The position numbers and the translations under genes were made by a program. A DNA stretch of 64,000 nt. Origin: Actinoplanes sp. DH11 (GTDB taxonomy: Bacteria > Actinomycetota > Actinomycetes > Mycobacteriales > Micromonosporaceae). The DNA lies in the NCBI RefSeq assembly GCF_020873875.1, contig NZ_JAHWGU010000012.1, positions 124,001 through 188,000 of the forward strand, given 5' to 3'. The notes under the pieces are model-generated. The model was given only the letters and a program-made list of their open reading frames with translations, had not been told where the DNA came from and ran no database searches. Below are positions 32,483 to 40,281 of the stretch, piece by piece (position 1 is the first letter of the stretch; each line of letters starts with the position of its first letter).

Positions 32483-32692
32483 CCACCGCCCCGCCCGAAC
32501 CGGGTGCGCCTGGCCGGAGGCGCGAATCAGCGGAGGCGTGCTGATTCTTGGGAGCCGGTTACGGGCGGGCCTGGGCGCGGGATGCCGGAGCGCTGGCGGG
32601 GCGCACCGGCATCACCGCCGGGGGACGTCGGCCGGGCCGGGAAGCCATTGCTTGCCGGGGGACGGTCAAGCTTTCGGCGACGTCGAAGGTCC

Positions 32693-33022
32693 TCAGTCGG
32701 GGTACCTCCTGTAACGATGATGGGAGGGGACGTTGTCTTCGAGTCCGCGGCCGGGCAGGGTCCGCATGCTGTTCATGTCGTGCCGCAGCGTCCACGCCTC
32801 CCGCCAGGGGCGGCGTGCGACCGCGGCGGCACGTTCGGCGAGTCGCCGGGCCGAGCACGGCCACTGCCACCCGCACCAGGCGCATGTGCCGTCCGCTCCG
32901 GCCGCCTGGTGGCGCCCGAGTGTGTCTTGGGCGTCCCGCCACAGCATGCGGTCCACGATGTCGGCGGGCGCCGTCTCGTCGACGTCGACCATCCCTTGCC
33001 CTTCCGTCCGGGACTGGCTCAT
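32693..33022 (-). CDS. Small Cys-motif hypothetical protein
   Basis: From ATG 33022 the product is 109 residues. The middle has TCAWCGWQWPCS, a CxxC-x4-C pattern preceded by His, resembling short putative zinc-binding proteins common in actinomycetes. The C-terminal third is basic and Arg/His/Tyr-rich. A later ATG at 32992 is an alternative start. Function unknown. It lies between the palindrome island and the 11-mer array. Confidence 0.5.
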   Translation of the reverse strand: MSQSRTEGQGMVDVDETAPADIVDRMLWRDAQDTLGRHQAAGADGTCAWCGWQWPCSARRLAERAAAVARRPWREAWTLRHDMNSMRTLPGRGLEDNVPSHHRYRRYPD

Positions 33023-33120
33023 AGCTCCGTCACGACAGATACAACCGCAGCGACGCCCGAGCTGGTCGGACTGTCTGTGCGATTGTGGCAACTATCTGTA
33101 ACTGTCCATGTCGCCGGAGG

Positions 33121-33197
33121 CGGGCCGGACGCGGGCCGGACGCGGGCCGGACGCGGGCCGGACGCGGGCCGGACGCGGGCCGGACGCGGGCCGGACG
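33121..33197. repeat. Seven exact copies of an 11-bp repeat
   Basis: CGGGCCGGACG is repeated seven times without change (77 bp). The array is noncoding, between the small Cys-motif gene and the 3' end of cbs. Perfect identity suggests recent expansion. Confidence 0.9.
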
Positions 33198-33258
33198 TGA
33201 GCGGCCGCAGGTGGTGGAAGCTCCGCAGCAGCTCATGGCCGGTGTCGGCGATGAGGCC

Positions 33259-33286
33259 GACCGGCGATGCCGGGGCATCGCCGGTC
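33259..33286 (-). terminator. Hairpin terminator after cbs
   Basis: GACCGGCGATGCC (33259-33271) and its perfect complement (33274-33286) with a 2-nt turn lie 15 bp past the cbs stop. Confidence 0.65.
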
Positions 33287-33300
33287 GGGTGGGACGGGTA

Positions 33301-34659
33301 TCAGCTGAGGTGGGCGAGCAGGTCCTGCCGGGTCAGCACCCCGGCGGGTTTGCCGTCCACCAGGACCATCGCGGCGTCCGACTTCTCCAGCAGCGCGACC
33401 GCCTCGGCCACAGGCTCGCCGCCGCCGATCATCGGCAGCGAGTCGCTCATGTGCTTCTCGATCGTGTCGTGCAGGTGGGCCTGGCCGGTGAAGAGCGCGT
33501 CCAGCAGCGCCTTCTCCGAGATGGAGCCGGCCACTTCGCCGGTCACCACGGGCGGTTCGGCTTTGAGCACGGGGAGCTGGGAGACCCCGTACTCCCGCAT
33601 GTAGTCGATGGCGTCGCGGACCGTCTCGGTGGGGTGCACGTGGATCAGCGGCGGGATCTCGGCGCCCTTGCCGGCCAGCGCGTCGGCCACGGTCGGGGTG
33701 CCACCGGGGGTACGCAGGAACCCGTACCGTGCCATCCACTTGTCGTTGAAGATCTTCGAGAGGTAGCCGCGGCCGCCGTCGGGCAGCAGCACCACGACCA
33801 CGTCGTCGGGGCCGGCCTTGCGGGCCACTTCGAGTGCGGCGACCACGGCCATCCCGCAGGAGCCGCCGACCAGCAGGCCTTCCTCGCGGGCGAGCCGGCG
33901 GGTCATCTCGAAGGAGTCGGAGTCGCTGACCTCGATGACCTCGTCGGTGACGCTCCGGTCGTACGCCGTGGGCCAGAAGTCCTCGCCGACGCCCTCCACG
34001 AGGTACGGCCGGCCGGTCCCGCCGGAGTAGACGGAGCCTTCCGGGTCGGCGCCGATCACCCGGACGTCGCCCTGTTCCTTGAGGTAGCGGCCGACGCCAC
34101 TGATCGTGCCGCCGGTGCCGACGCCCGTGACGAAGTGAGTGATCTTCCCGGCGGTCTGTTCCCAGATCTCCGGGCCGGTCTCCTCGTAGTGCGAGCGCGG
34201 GTTGGCCGGGTTGCTGTACTGATCCGGCTTCCAGGCGCCGGGGATGTCCCGGGTCAGCTGGTCGGAGACGTTGTAGTAGGAACGCGGGTCCTCCGGCGCC
34301 ACGGCGGTCGGGCAGACCACCACCTCGGCGCCGTACGCCCGCAGGACGTTCTGCTTGTCCTCGCTGACCTTGTCGGGGCAGACGAAGACGCACTTGTAAC
34401 CCCGCTGCTGGGCCACCAGGGCCAAGCCGACGCCGGTGTTGCCACTCGTCGGCTCGACGATGGTGCCGCCGGGCTTGAGGAGGCCCGCCTTCTCGGCGTC
34501 CTCCACCATCCGCAGCGCGATCCGGTCCTTGACCGAGCCGCCGGGGTTCAAGTACTCGACCTTGGCCAGCACGGTGGCGCTGATGCCTTCGGTCACACTG
34601 TTCAGACGGACCAGCGGAGTGTTACCGATGATCTCGACGACGTTGTCGTAATAGCGCAC
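33301..34659 (-). CDS. cbs: Cystathionine beta-synthase
   Basis: CBS condenses serine and homocysteine to cystathionine, the first step of reverse transsulfuration. The 452-residue product has the PLP lysine in NPGGSVKDRIA, the Ser-binding TSGNTG loop, the phosphate loop GTGGT and a C-terminal pair of CBS domains (about 330-452) that usually sense adenosyl ligands. It lacks the N-terminal heme domain of animal enzymes. It starts with GTG 34659, 3 bp past the DUF1232 stop. With MetB at 23.2 kb the organism can run transsulfuration both ways. Rv1077 in M. tuberculosis has the same layout and neighbours. Confidence 0.93.
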   Translation of the reverse strand: MRYYDNVVEIIGNTPLVRLNSVTEGISATVLAKVEYLNPGGSVKDRIALRMVEDAEKAGLLKPGGTIVEPTSGNTGVGLALVAQQRGYKCVFVCPDKVSEDKQNVLRAYGAEVVVCPTAVAPEDPRSYYNVSDQLTRDIPGAWKPDQYSNPANPRSHYEETGPEIWEQTAGKITHFVTGVGTGGTISGVGRYLKEQGDVRVIGADPEGSVYSGGTGRPYLVEGVGEDFWPTAYDRSVTDEVIEVSDSDSFEMTRRLAREEGLLVGGSCGMAVVAALEVARKAGPDDVVVVLLPDGGRGYLSKIFNDKWMARYGFLRTPGGTPTVADALAGKGAEIPPLIHVHPTETVRDAIDYMREYGVSQLPVLKAEPPVVTGEVAGSISEKALLDALFTGQAHLHDTIEKHMSDSLPMIGGGEPVAEAVALLEKSDAAMVLVDGKPAGVLTRQDLLAHLS

Positions 34660-34662
34660 GCT

Positions 34663-35007
34663 TCACTTTACGACCAGGCGCGGGTTTGTCCCCTCCCACT
34701 CCAGGAAGCGATCGGTCTCCGCGAGCACCGCCCCGGCGAGCCAGGTGACCGCCACCGCGTCGTCGATGAGCCCGAAGACCCAGACGAACGCTTCCGGGAT
34801 CGCGTCGATCGGCGACACCACATAGACCGTGGCGGCTGTCATGAGCGCGAGCCGCATGCCGCCGTCGTACTCCCCGCGGGTGGTGGCCCGGATCATCCGC
34901 GGAAGCGCCGCGAGCCGTTCACCGAGCGGTCGGCCGCCGCGGGAACCGGCGGTCAGCGCACGGGCGAGCGCGGTGAACGCCGCCGCACGTTTCAACGTCT
35001 TGGCCAT
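34663..35007 (-). CDS. DUF1232 (YkvA-like) small membrane protein
   Basis: A 114-residue protein from ATG 35007 with GAGAGGGG upstream. The core VYVVSPIDAIPEAF followed by GLIDDAVAVTWLAGA is the DUF1232 signature, forming one or two hydrophobic helices. Function unknown in general. It ends 3 bp before the cbs start, so they are likely cotranscribed. Confidence 0.82.
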   Translation of the reverse strand: MAKTLKRAAAFTALARALTAGSRGGRPLGERLAALPRMIRATTRGEYDGGMRLALMTAATVYVVSPIDAIPEAFVWVFGLIDDAVAVTWLAGAVLAETDRFLEWEGTNPRLVVK

Positions 35008-35152
35008 CTTTGTTCCCCTCTCCGCCACTCCAGCATGACGTGGGCGCGCCATGATTGCCTCTCGCCGTCGCGAGTTAGCCTCAAGTACCCACTTTCCGTG
35101 CCGATCTCGGATCAACTGGAATGCTTCCCTTCGAGTGACAAGCGAGGGAACC

Positions 35153-36259
35153 GTGAGCAGCATCGACTTCACTTCTTCCGCGGACGCCTGGCGGCGGCTG
35201 AAAGCCGCCGGCTCCGCGGACGCGTGGCGCCGTCTGACGGCCGCCGATTCCGCTGACGCCTGGCGGCGTCTCAAGGCCGCCGGCCGGATCACCGGTGTGC
35301 TCGCCGGGATGACGGCCGGCGCGACCGCGCTCTCCGCCGGCCTGCTGATGCGCCAGGCCGCCGAGGCCCGCCGCGTCATCCCGCTGGCCGAGGCGCCACC
35401 GCCGCGCGGCGACGGGGTGTACGGCGCGAAGTTCGGCGGGAAACCGCTCGGCCTGGTGATCCTCGGCGACTCCTCCGCCGCGGGGTACGGCGTGCACCGT
35501 CCCCGCGAGACTCCCGGCGCCCTGTTCGCCACCGGCGTCTCCCGCCGCCTGCGCCGCCCGGTCCGGCTGCACCGGCTGGCGGTCGTCGGCTCGATGTCCT
35601 CGGGCCTGCCGTACCAGGTGGACGCCGCCCTGGAGTACGAACCGGAACTCGCGATCATCCTGATCGGGGGCAACGACGTCACGCACGCCGCGGCCCGCGC
35701 CGCCGCCGTCCGGCATCTCGGTGACGCGGTGCGCCGGCTGCGCGCCGCCGGCTGCAAGGTCGTGGTCGGCACCTGCCCGGACATCGGGGCGATCCAGCCG
35801 ATCAAGCCGCCGCTGCGCTGGCTGGCCCGGCGCTGGAGCCGCCAGCTCGCCGCCGCGCAGACGGTCGCCGTGGTCCGGGAGGGCGGTCGCACCGTCTCCA
35901 TCGGCAACCTGCTCGGCCCGATGTTCGAGGCGGATCCGGTGCGGATGTACAGCTCGGACCGTTTCCACCCGTCCGCCGAGGGGTACGCCCGTGCTGCGGC
36001 GGTGATGATGCCGACGGTGATGGCCGCTCTCGGTGAGGACGAACGGACTGCGGTCGCGGAGACCGTCCGTACCCTTCCCGAGGCTGCCGACGCCGCGGTG
36101 CGCGCGCCGGGCACCGAGGTCAGCCAGGCGGGGCGATGGGCGAAGTTGCGGCGGCACCCGTGGTTCGGCGAGTCCCGCCACTGGTTCGGATCACGGGTGG
36201 GCACGACGGGTGCCGTTCCCGCCGTAGGGTATACGCCAGAGGATCATCAAGTCGGCTGA
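35153..36259 (+). CDS. SGNH/GDSL-family hydrolase with N-terminal 12-residue repeats
   Basis: The GTG at 35153 has GAGGG upstream and gives 368 residues. Residues about 8-43 contain three tandem units SADAWRRL(K/T)AA(G/D), then a hydrophobic segment (VLAGMTAGATALSAGLLM) that should anchor the protein. The SGNH hydrolase domain follows: block I LVILGDSSAAGYG, block III IGGNDV, block V DRFHPS. This is a lipase or esterase type enzyme, probably at the membrane; M. tuberculosis Rv1075c in the same neighbourhood is a GDSL esterase. The acyl or ester substrate is unknown. A second homologue follows directly. Confidence 0.87.
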   Translation: MSSIDFTSSADAWRRLKAAGSADAWRRLTAADSADAWRRLKAAGRITGVLAGMTAGATALSAGLLMRQAAEARRVIPLAEAPPPRGDGVYGAKFGGKPLGLVILGDSSAAGYGVHRPRETPGALFATGVSRRLRRPVRLHRLAVVGSMSSGLPYQVDAALEYEPELAIILIGGNDVTHAAARAAAVRHLGDAVRRLRAAGCKVVVGTCPDIGAIQPIKPPLRWLARRWSRQLAAAQTVAVVREGGRTVSIGNLLGPMFEADPVRMYSSDRFHPSAEGYARAAAVMMPTVMAALGEDERTAVAETVRTLPEAADAAVRAPGTEVSQAGRWAKLRRHPWFGESRHWFGSRVGTTGAVPAVGYTPEDHQVG

Positions 36260-36275
36260 TGCAGGGAGGCGCGAC

Positions 36276-37064
36276 ATGACTGGTCTGCCGGAACGACTGG
36301 GCAAAGCCGCGGCCACGAGCCTGATCGCCGGCGCGGTGGGCGGCGCGGCGCTGATCGCCGGTGAGCTGCTGGCCGCCAAGTCCCGGCGCTACGCGAAGCC
36401 CACGATGGGCCTGGCGTTGCGCACGTCGATGGGTCCGGTCAGCGCGCCGCCGCTGCGTCTGGTGCTGCTCGGCGACTCGGCTGCGGTCGGGGTGGGCGTG
36501 GAGTGGCTTTCCGACACGGTCGGCGGGCAGCTGGCCCGGTTGCTGGCCGACGGAACCGCCGACTCCGGGCCCCGGCACGTGCTGCTCAGCAGTGTCGGCG
36601 TGGCCGGTTCCCGGTCCAGCGACCTGGCCACGCAGGTGGCCCGGGCCCTGCTCGGCGATCGGCCGGACGTCGCGGTCGTGTTGATCGGGGCCTACGACGC
36701 GACCTCGGGCCGCCCACCGGAGGACGCCGCCATCCACCTCGGGCAGGCCGTCCGGCGGTTGCGGTCCGCCGGCGTGCAGGTGGTCGTCGGCACGTGCCCC
36801 GACCTGGGCGCGGCCCGTTCCCTGGCTCCGCCGCTGCGGCAGATCGCCGGCCTGGTCGGCAAGCGGATGGCGCGGTCGCAGGCGCGTGCGGTGACCGAGG
36901 CCGGCGGGACGGTGGTGGACCTGGCGGCCGAGACGGGCGCGGTGTTCCGGGCCGACGCGGGGACCCTCTGTTACGACGGGTTCCACCCGTCCGCCGACGG
37001 CTACCGGGTCTGGGCGCACGCCCTCTATCCCGCGGTGGCGAAGGCGGCGATGTCGGGCGTGTGA
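36276..37064 (+). CDS. SGNH/GDSL-family hydrolase, second copy
   Basis: A 262-residue paralogue of the preceding protein with an N-terminal hydrophobic segment (SLIAGAVGGAALIAGELLA) and the hydrolase domain. Block I is VLLGDSAAVGVG and block V YDGFHPSADGY, so nucleophile and His-Asp are present. Block III reads IGAYDAT instead of GxND: the oxyanion Asn is replaced. That may lower activity or change specificity. It starts 17 bp after the first copy and is likely in the same transcript. Confidence 0.85.
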   Translation: MTGLPERLGKAAATSLIAGAVGGAALIAGELLAAKSRRYAKPTMGLALRTSMGPVSAPPLRLVLLGDSAAVGVGVEWLSDTVGGQLARLLADGTADSGPRHVLLSSVGVAGSRSSDLATQVARALLGDRPDVAVVLIGAYDATSGRPPEDAAIHLGQAVRRLRSAGVQVVVGTCPDLGAARSLAPPLRQIAGLVGKRMARSQARAVTEAGGTVVDLAAETGAVFRADAGTLCYDGFHPSADGYRVWAHALYPAVAKAAMSGV

Positions 37065-37093
37065 GCGGGGTGTGAGAAATTAGCGCTTCCGAC

Positions 37094-37112
37094 CATGTTA
37101 CCGGCGAGTAAA
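37094..37112 (+). promoter_or_regulatory. Fatty-acid-regulon-like operator (TTAC-N6-GTAA)
   Basis: CATGTTACCGGCGAGTAAA precedes the thiolase ATG by 8 bp. Its palindromic core TTAC-CGGCGA-GTAA and flanks match the site at 4901, upstream of the acyl-CoA dehydrogenase gene. Binding so close to the start codon would block initiation. Confidence 0.6.
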
Positions 37113-37120
37113 CTGGGCGT

Positions 37121-38362
37121 ATGCCGGAAGCTGTCATCGTCGCCACTGCCCGCTCCCCCATCGGCCGTGCCCACAAGGGCTCGCTCAAGGATCTGCGCCC
37201 CGACGACCTAGCCGCCACGATCGTCGACGCCGCCCTGTCCAAGGTGCCGCAACTGGACCGCACCCTCATCGAGGACCTCTACCTCGGGTGCGGCCTGCCC
37301 GGCGGTGAACAGGGCTTCAACCAGGCCCGCGTGATCGCCACGAAGCTGGGCCTGGACGGCCTGCCCGGCGCGACAGTCACGCGCTACTGCTCGTCGTCGC
37401 TCCAGACCACCCGGATGGCCTTCCACGCCATCAAGGCCGGCGAGGGTGACATCTTCATCTCGGCCGGCGTGGAGACCGTCTCGCGCTTCGCCAAGGGCAG
37501 CTCGGACGGCCTCCCCTCGGAGGCGCAGGAGCTGGTGGGCCGCTGGACGAACCCGTTCTTCGACGAGGCCCAGGCCCGCACCGCGCAGTACGCCAGGGGC
37601 GGCACCACCTGGCACGACCCGCGCGCGGACGGCGCTGTCCCCGACATCTACATCACCATGGGACAGACCGCCGAGAACCTCGCCCAGATCAAGGACGTCT
37701 CGCGCGAGGAGATGGACGAGTTCGGCGTACGCAGCCAGAACCTCGCCGAGAAGGCCATCGCCAACGGGTTCTGGGCTCGCGAGATCACCCCGGTCACCCT
37801 GCCCGACGGCACCGTCGTCAGCAAGGACGACGGCCCCCGCCCGGGCGTCAGCCTCGACGCGGTCTCCCAGCTCAAGCCGGTGTTCCGCCCCGACGGCAGG
37901 GTCACCGCCGGCAACTGCTGCCCGCTCAACGACGGCGCCGCCGCGCTGGTCATCATGAGCGACACGAAGGCCCGCGAGCTCGGCATCACCCCGCTCGCCC
38001 GGATCGTCTCCACCGGCGTCACCGCCCTCTCCCCCGAGATCATGGGTCTCGGCCCGGTCGAGGCGTCGAAGCAGGCCCTCAAGCGCGCCGGCATGAGCAT
38101 CGCCGACGTCGACCTCTTCGAGATCAACGAGGCGTTCGCCGCCCAGGTCATTCCGTCCTACAAGGAACTGGGCATCCCGCTGGACAAGCTGAACGTCAAC
38201 GGCGGCGCCATCGCCGTCGGCCACCCCTTCGGCATGACCGGCGCCCGCATCACCACCACGCTGCTCAACTCCCTCGACTGGCACGACAAGTCGATCGGCC
38301 TGGAGACCATGTGCGTCGGCGGCGGACAGGGCATGGCCCTGGTCATCGAGCGCCTGAGCTGA
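37121..38362 (+). CDS. fadA: Acetyl-CoA C-acyltransferase (thiolase)
   Basis: A 413-residue thiolase that cleaves 3-ketoacyl-CoA in the last step of beta-oxidation (FadA3-like). The nucleophilic Cys is in [11 protein letters not shown] near residue 90, the His of the catalytic pair in [16 protein letters not shown] near residue 360 and the second Cys in [12 protein letters not shown] near residue 390; NEAFAAQ is also present. The N-terminus [15 protein letters not shown] is complete. The gene order GDSL-fadA-cbs parallels M. tuberculosis Rv1074c-Rv1077. An operator-like palindrome lies directly upstream. Confidence 0.95.
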   Translation: MPEAVIVATARSPIGRAHKGSLKDLRPDDLAATIVDAALSKVPQLDRTLIEDLYLGCGLPGGEQGFNQARVIATKLGLDGLPGATVTRYCSSSLQTTRMAFHAIKAGEGDIFISAGVETVSRFAKGSSDGLPSEAQELVGRWTNPFFDEAQARTAQYARGGTTWHDPRADGAVPDIYITMGQTAENLAQIKDVSREEMDEFGVRSQNLAEKAIANGFWAREITPVTLPDGTVVSKDDGPRPGVSLDAVSQLKPVFRPDGRVTAGNCCPLNDGAAALVIMSDTKARELGITPLARIVSTGVTALSPEIMGLGPVEASKQALKRAGMSIADVDLFEINEAFAAQVIPSYKELGIPLDKLNVNGGAIAVGHPFGMTGARITTTLLNSLDWHDKSIGLETMCVGGGQGMALVIERLS

Positions 38363-38369
38363 CGTTCCA

Positions 38370-38412
38370 CGCCCGGCCCGCTGCGCCTTTCAGGTCGCGG
38401 GCGGGCCGGGCG
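38370..38412. terminator. Bidirectional hairpin between fadA and membrane protein gene
   Basis: CGCCCGGCCCGC (38370-38381) pairs perfectly with 38401-38412; the loop has CTTTC. It sits between convergent stop codons. Confidence 0.65.
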
Positions 38413-38424
38413 CGGGCGGGCCGG

Positions 38425-39438
38425 TTACGGCTCGACCGGCTGGGAGGTGGGGCTGCGGCCCAGGACGGCCACGATCGCCAGGGCTGTCGCGGCCACCACG
38501 CCGACCCAGTTGGCCACACCCGTCGCGATGTGGAGCAGGTGGGACCAGACCTCTTCCGCGTACGTCAGGCCGCTGTCGAAGAACAGCAGGAACGGGCCGT
38601 AGAGCAGGGCCAGCACGACCACCACGGTCGGCCAGGCGAACGCTCCGGCCAGTTGCGCGGCGACCGAGCCCGCGGCGGCGCGGCGGCCGGCCCAGCCGGT
38701 CATCAGCCAGCCGAGCAGAGCGCCCAGCAGCGCGCCGGCCGAGGCCACCCAGCCCATCCAGTACGGGGCCGCCCGCTCCACCGTGAACCACGTCTCGCCG
38801 TCGTAGTAGAGCAGCAGCCCGTCCCGTACCGCATAGAGGTCGTCCTCGAACTCCAGCGTCTCGGTGACGTACTTCCCGGCCGCCGGGTTCTCCCGGATCC
38901 GCCAGCCGGCCGCCACCAGCCGGTCCCGCACACCGGGCACCAGACCACTGATGTCGGCGCCCTCGGCGACGGCATGTCCGAGCGCGGGGAAGCCGTTGCT
39001 GTCCTCGGTGGGTTCGGTGCCGACCGGTACGCCCGGGAACATCACCTGCCGCAGCTCGGCGGACTGCTGCGCGGTGGGCAGCGGCCGGATGAACTCCCAG
39101 CCCAGCCGGGTCGCGTGGGCCGCGCCGTAGAGCCCGGCCAGCATCGACACCAGCACCGCCAGCACGACGATCCCGCGGTCGCCGGGACGGCCCAGGACGG
39201 CGCGGAAACCCCGTGGCGTGAACAGCGAGGGACCACCGGCCGCGGTCGTCGCGCGGGCCGCCGCGCGCAGGGCGGGCAGCGTCCAGGCGACCGCCAGCAG
39301 GTAGCGCCACCGGGTCACCGTCCCGTGTGCCGCCAGGTCGGCGAGATCGGCCGCCCACTCGGCCCGCTGCCGCTGCCGGAACCCGGCCGGCAGCAGAGCC
39401 GCGAGCACCGCGAGGGCGGCGCGACCCGGGCCGGTCAC
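38425..39438 (-). CDS. PadR-linked membrane protein with extracytoplasmic insert
   Basis: About 337 residues. A cytosolic helical N-terminus with FRQRQRAEWAADLADL resembles the short domain found in proteins paired with PadR regulators (permease-prefix type). A membrane span near 90-110 is followed by an extracytoplasmic loop of about 110 residues, then three or four C-terminal spans. No known transporter motif is visible. Two GTG codons (39441, 39438) precede the protein; 39438 overlaps the PadR stop as GTGA, so the genes are coupled. The regulator probably controls this gene in the same operon. Confidence 0.65.
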   Translation of the reverse strand: MTGPGRAALAVLAALLPAGFRQRQRAEWAADLADLAAHGTVTRWRYLLAVAWTLPALRAAARATTAAGGPSLFTPRGFRAVLGRPGDRGIVVLAVLVSMLAGLYGAAHATRLGWEFIRPLPTAQQSAELRQVMFPGVPVGTEPTEDSNGFPALGHAVAEGADISGLVPGVRDRLVAAGWRIRENPAAGKYVTETLEFEDDLYAVRDGLLLYYDGETWFTVERAAPYWMGWVASAGALLGALLGWLMTGWAGRRAAAGSVAAQLAGAFAWPTVVVVLALLYGPFLLFFDSGLTYAEEVWSHLLHIATGVANWVGVVAATALAIVAVLGRSPTSQPVEP

Positions 39439-39755
39439 CACGCCAGTTTCCGGGACGCCGCTCGGGTGCCGCGGCGTTTCCCGGCGGCGGCCACCGCCTC
39501 GCGGCCGGACGCGATCCCGTCGGCGGTGAGGCGGTAGTAGCGGCGCCGGGGCCGGCCCTCGGCGTGCACGTCGACCACTTCCTCGCGGCTGACCAGCCAG
39601 CCGGCCGCCTCGAACGCGACGAGGATCGGGTAGACGGTGCCCGGTTCCAGGCCGGCGTCCAGGGCGAGCTCCAGGCCGTACCGCTCGCGGCCCGGCTCGT
39701 CCAGCAGCGCCCGCAACGCGAGCAGGCGCGGCGTGGTCATGCGCAACGACGTCAC
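39435..39755 (-). CDS. PadR-family transcriptional regulator
   Basis: A 106-residue PadR winged-helix protein: LLALRALLDEPGRERYGLEL, then LEPGTVYPILVAFEAAGWL (recognition helix) and the wing EGRPRRRYYRLTADG. The GTG at 39755 is preferred because a TANNNT -10 element ends 7 nt upstream, which fits leaderless expression; ATG 39740 is an alternative. It is followed, with overlap, by its membrane protein partner. Confidence 0.87.
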   Translation of the reverse strand: MTSLRMTTPRLLALRALLDEPGRERYGLELALDAGLEPGTVYPILVAFEAAGWLVSREEVVDVHAEGRPRRRYYRLTADGIASGREAVAAAGKRRGTRAASRKLAW

Positions 39756-39782
39756 GCCGACGACCCTAGGGGCTATTCCTAG
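39756..39782 (-). promoter_or_regulatory. Leaderless promoter and palindromic operator of PadR operon
   Basis: On the minus strand TAGGGT (39763-39768) ends 7 nt before the GTG at 39755. The palindrome CTAGG-N7-CCTAG (39766-39782) overlaps this hexamer. Autorepression by PadR is inferred from position. No -35 match is seen. Confidence 0.5.
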
Positions 39783-39889
39783 TTCTGCATAGGGTGCCGG
39801 ACTGGGCCGATGGAGATCCGAGCGGTGGACGGCACGACGGTGGCGCGGGCGGCGGGGCTTGCGGGAAGCGCGCCGCTGGACAGAAGCGG

Positions 39890-40198
39890 CTAGAGGAGGC
39901 GCCGGGCTTCGGTCACCGCGTCGGTGGCCCGGGACAACAGTTCCGGGGACGGGCCGGTCGCCACGAGGTCGGCGGCCGTCACCCGGATCTGGTCGGGCAG
40001 GACCATGGCGTGCACGAACGGGACCGGGTGCCGCTGGGCCCCTTCCGCCTCGGCGCCCAGGTCGGCCAGGTGCTGCGCCAGCGCGTGCACGACCTGCGCA
40101 CGCGTCCGGCCGGCGCCGGCCGGCTGGGACCAGCGGCGCTCCTCCCAGTGGTGCACCTGGGTGAGCAGGCGCTCGATTGACGCGGTGAAGTCAGACAT
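39890..40198 (-). CDS. Conserved hypothetical protein
   Basis: A 102-residue soluble protein from ATG 40198, mostly helical: SIERLLTQVHHWEERRW, GRTRAQVVHALAQHLADLGAE and a C-terminal VLPDQIRVTAADLVATG. I do not recognise a named family; the pattern looks like a short actinobacterial protein of unknown function. The gap 39783-39889 shows nothing clear. Confidence 0.65.
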   Translation of the reverse strand: MSDFTASIERLLTQVHHWEERRWSQPAGAGRTRAQVVHALAQHLADLGAEAEGAQRHPVPFVHAMVLPDQIRVTAADLVATGPSPELLSRATDAVTEARRLL

Positions 40199-40225
40199 CG
40201 CCAGCGAGGGTACCGGAGAACGGGA

Positions 40226-40260
40226 CAACGCCCGGTCCGCGGTGAGCGGGCCGGGCGTTG
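40226..40260 (-). terminator. Hairpin terminator after Bax-inhibitor-1 gene
   Basis: CAACGCCCGG(T)CCGC (40226-40240) pairs with 40246-40260 in a 15-bp stem with one T-G pair and a 5-nt loop. It lies 22 bp past the stop at 40282. Confidence 0.75.
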
Positions 40261-40281
40261 TGGTGGCGACGGGACGAACCG

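Larger units (their letters stand above)
31529..32692. other. Gene-free, repeat-rich interval of 1.16 kb
   Basis: No reading frame here has convincing codon pattern, start site or family resemblance. The interval holds three long palindromes (31674-31752, 32232-32331, 32430-32482), a CCGCAG hexamer array (31812-31854), degenerate CCGACGCC(A/G)G repeats (about 32040-32180) and three 37-bp repeats (32324-32430). It separates two small genes of unknown function. Confidence 0.7.

Noticed and set aside
33085-35256. A 723-codon plus frame opposite cbs
   Set aside because: Shadow of cbs and DUF1232, whose minus-strand products have complete signatures.
40226-40260. Possible attachment site or riboswitch
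   Set aside because: A single GC-rich hairpin directly after a stop codon is explained by termination.
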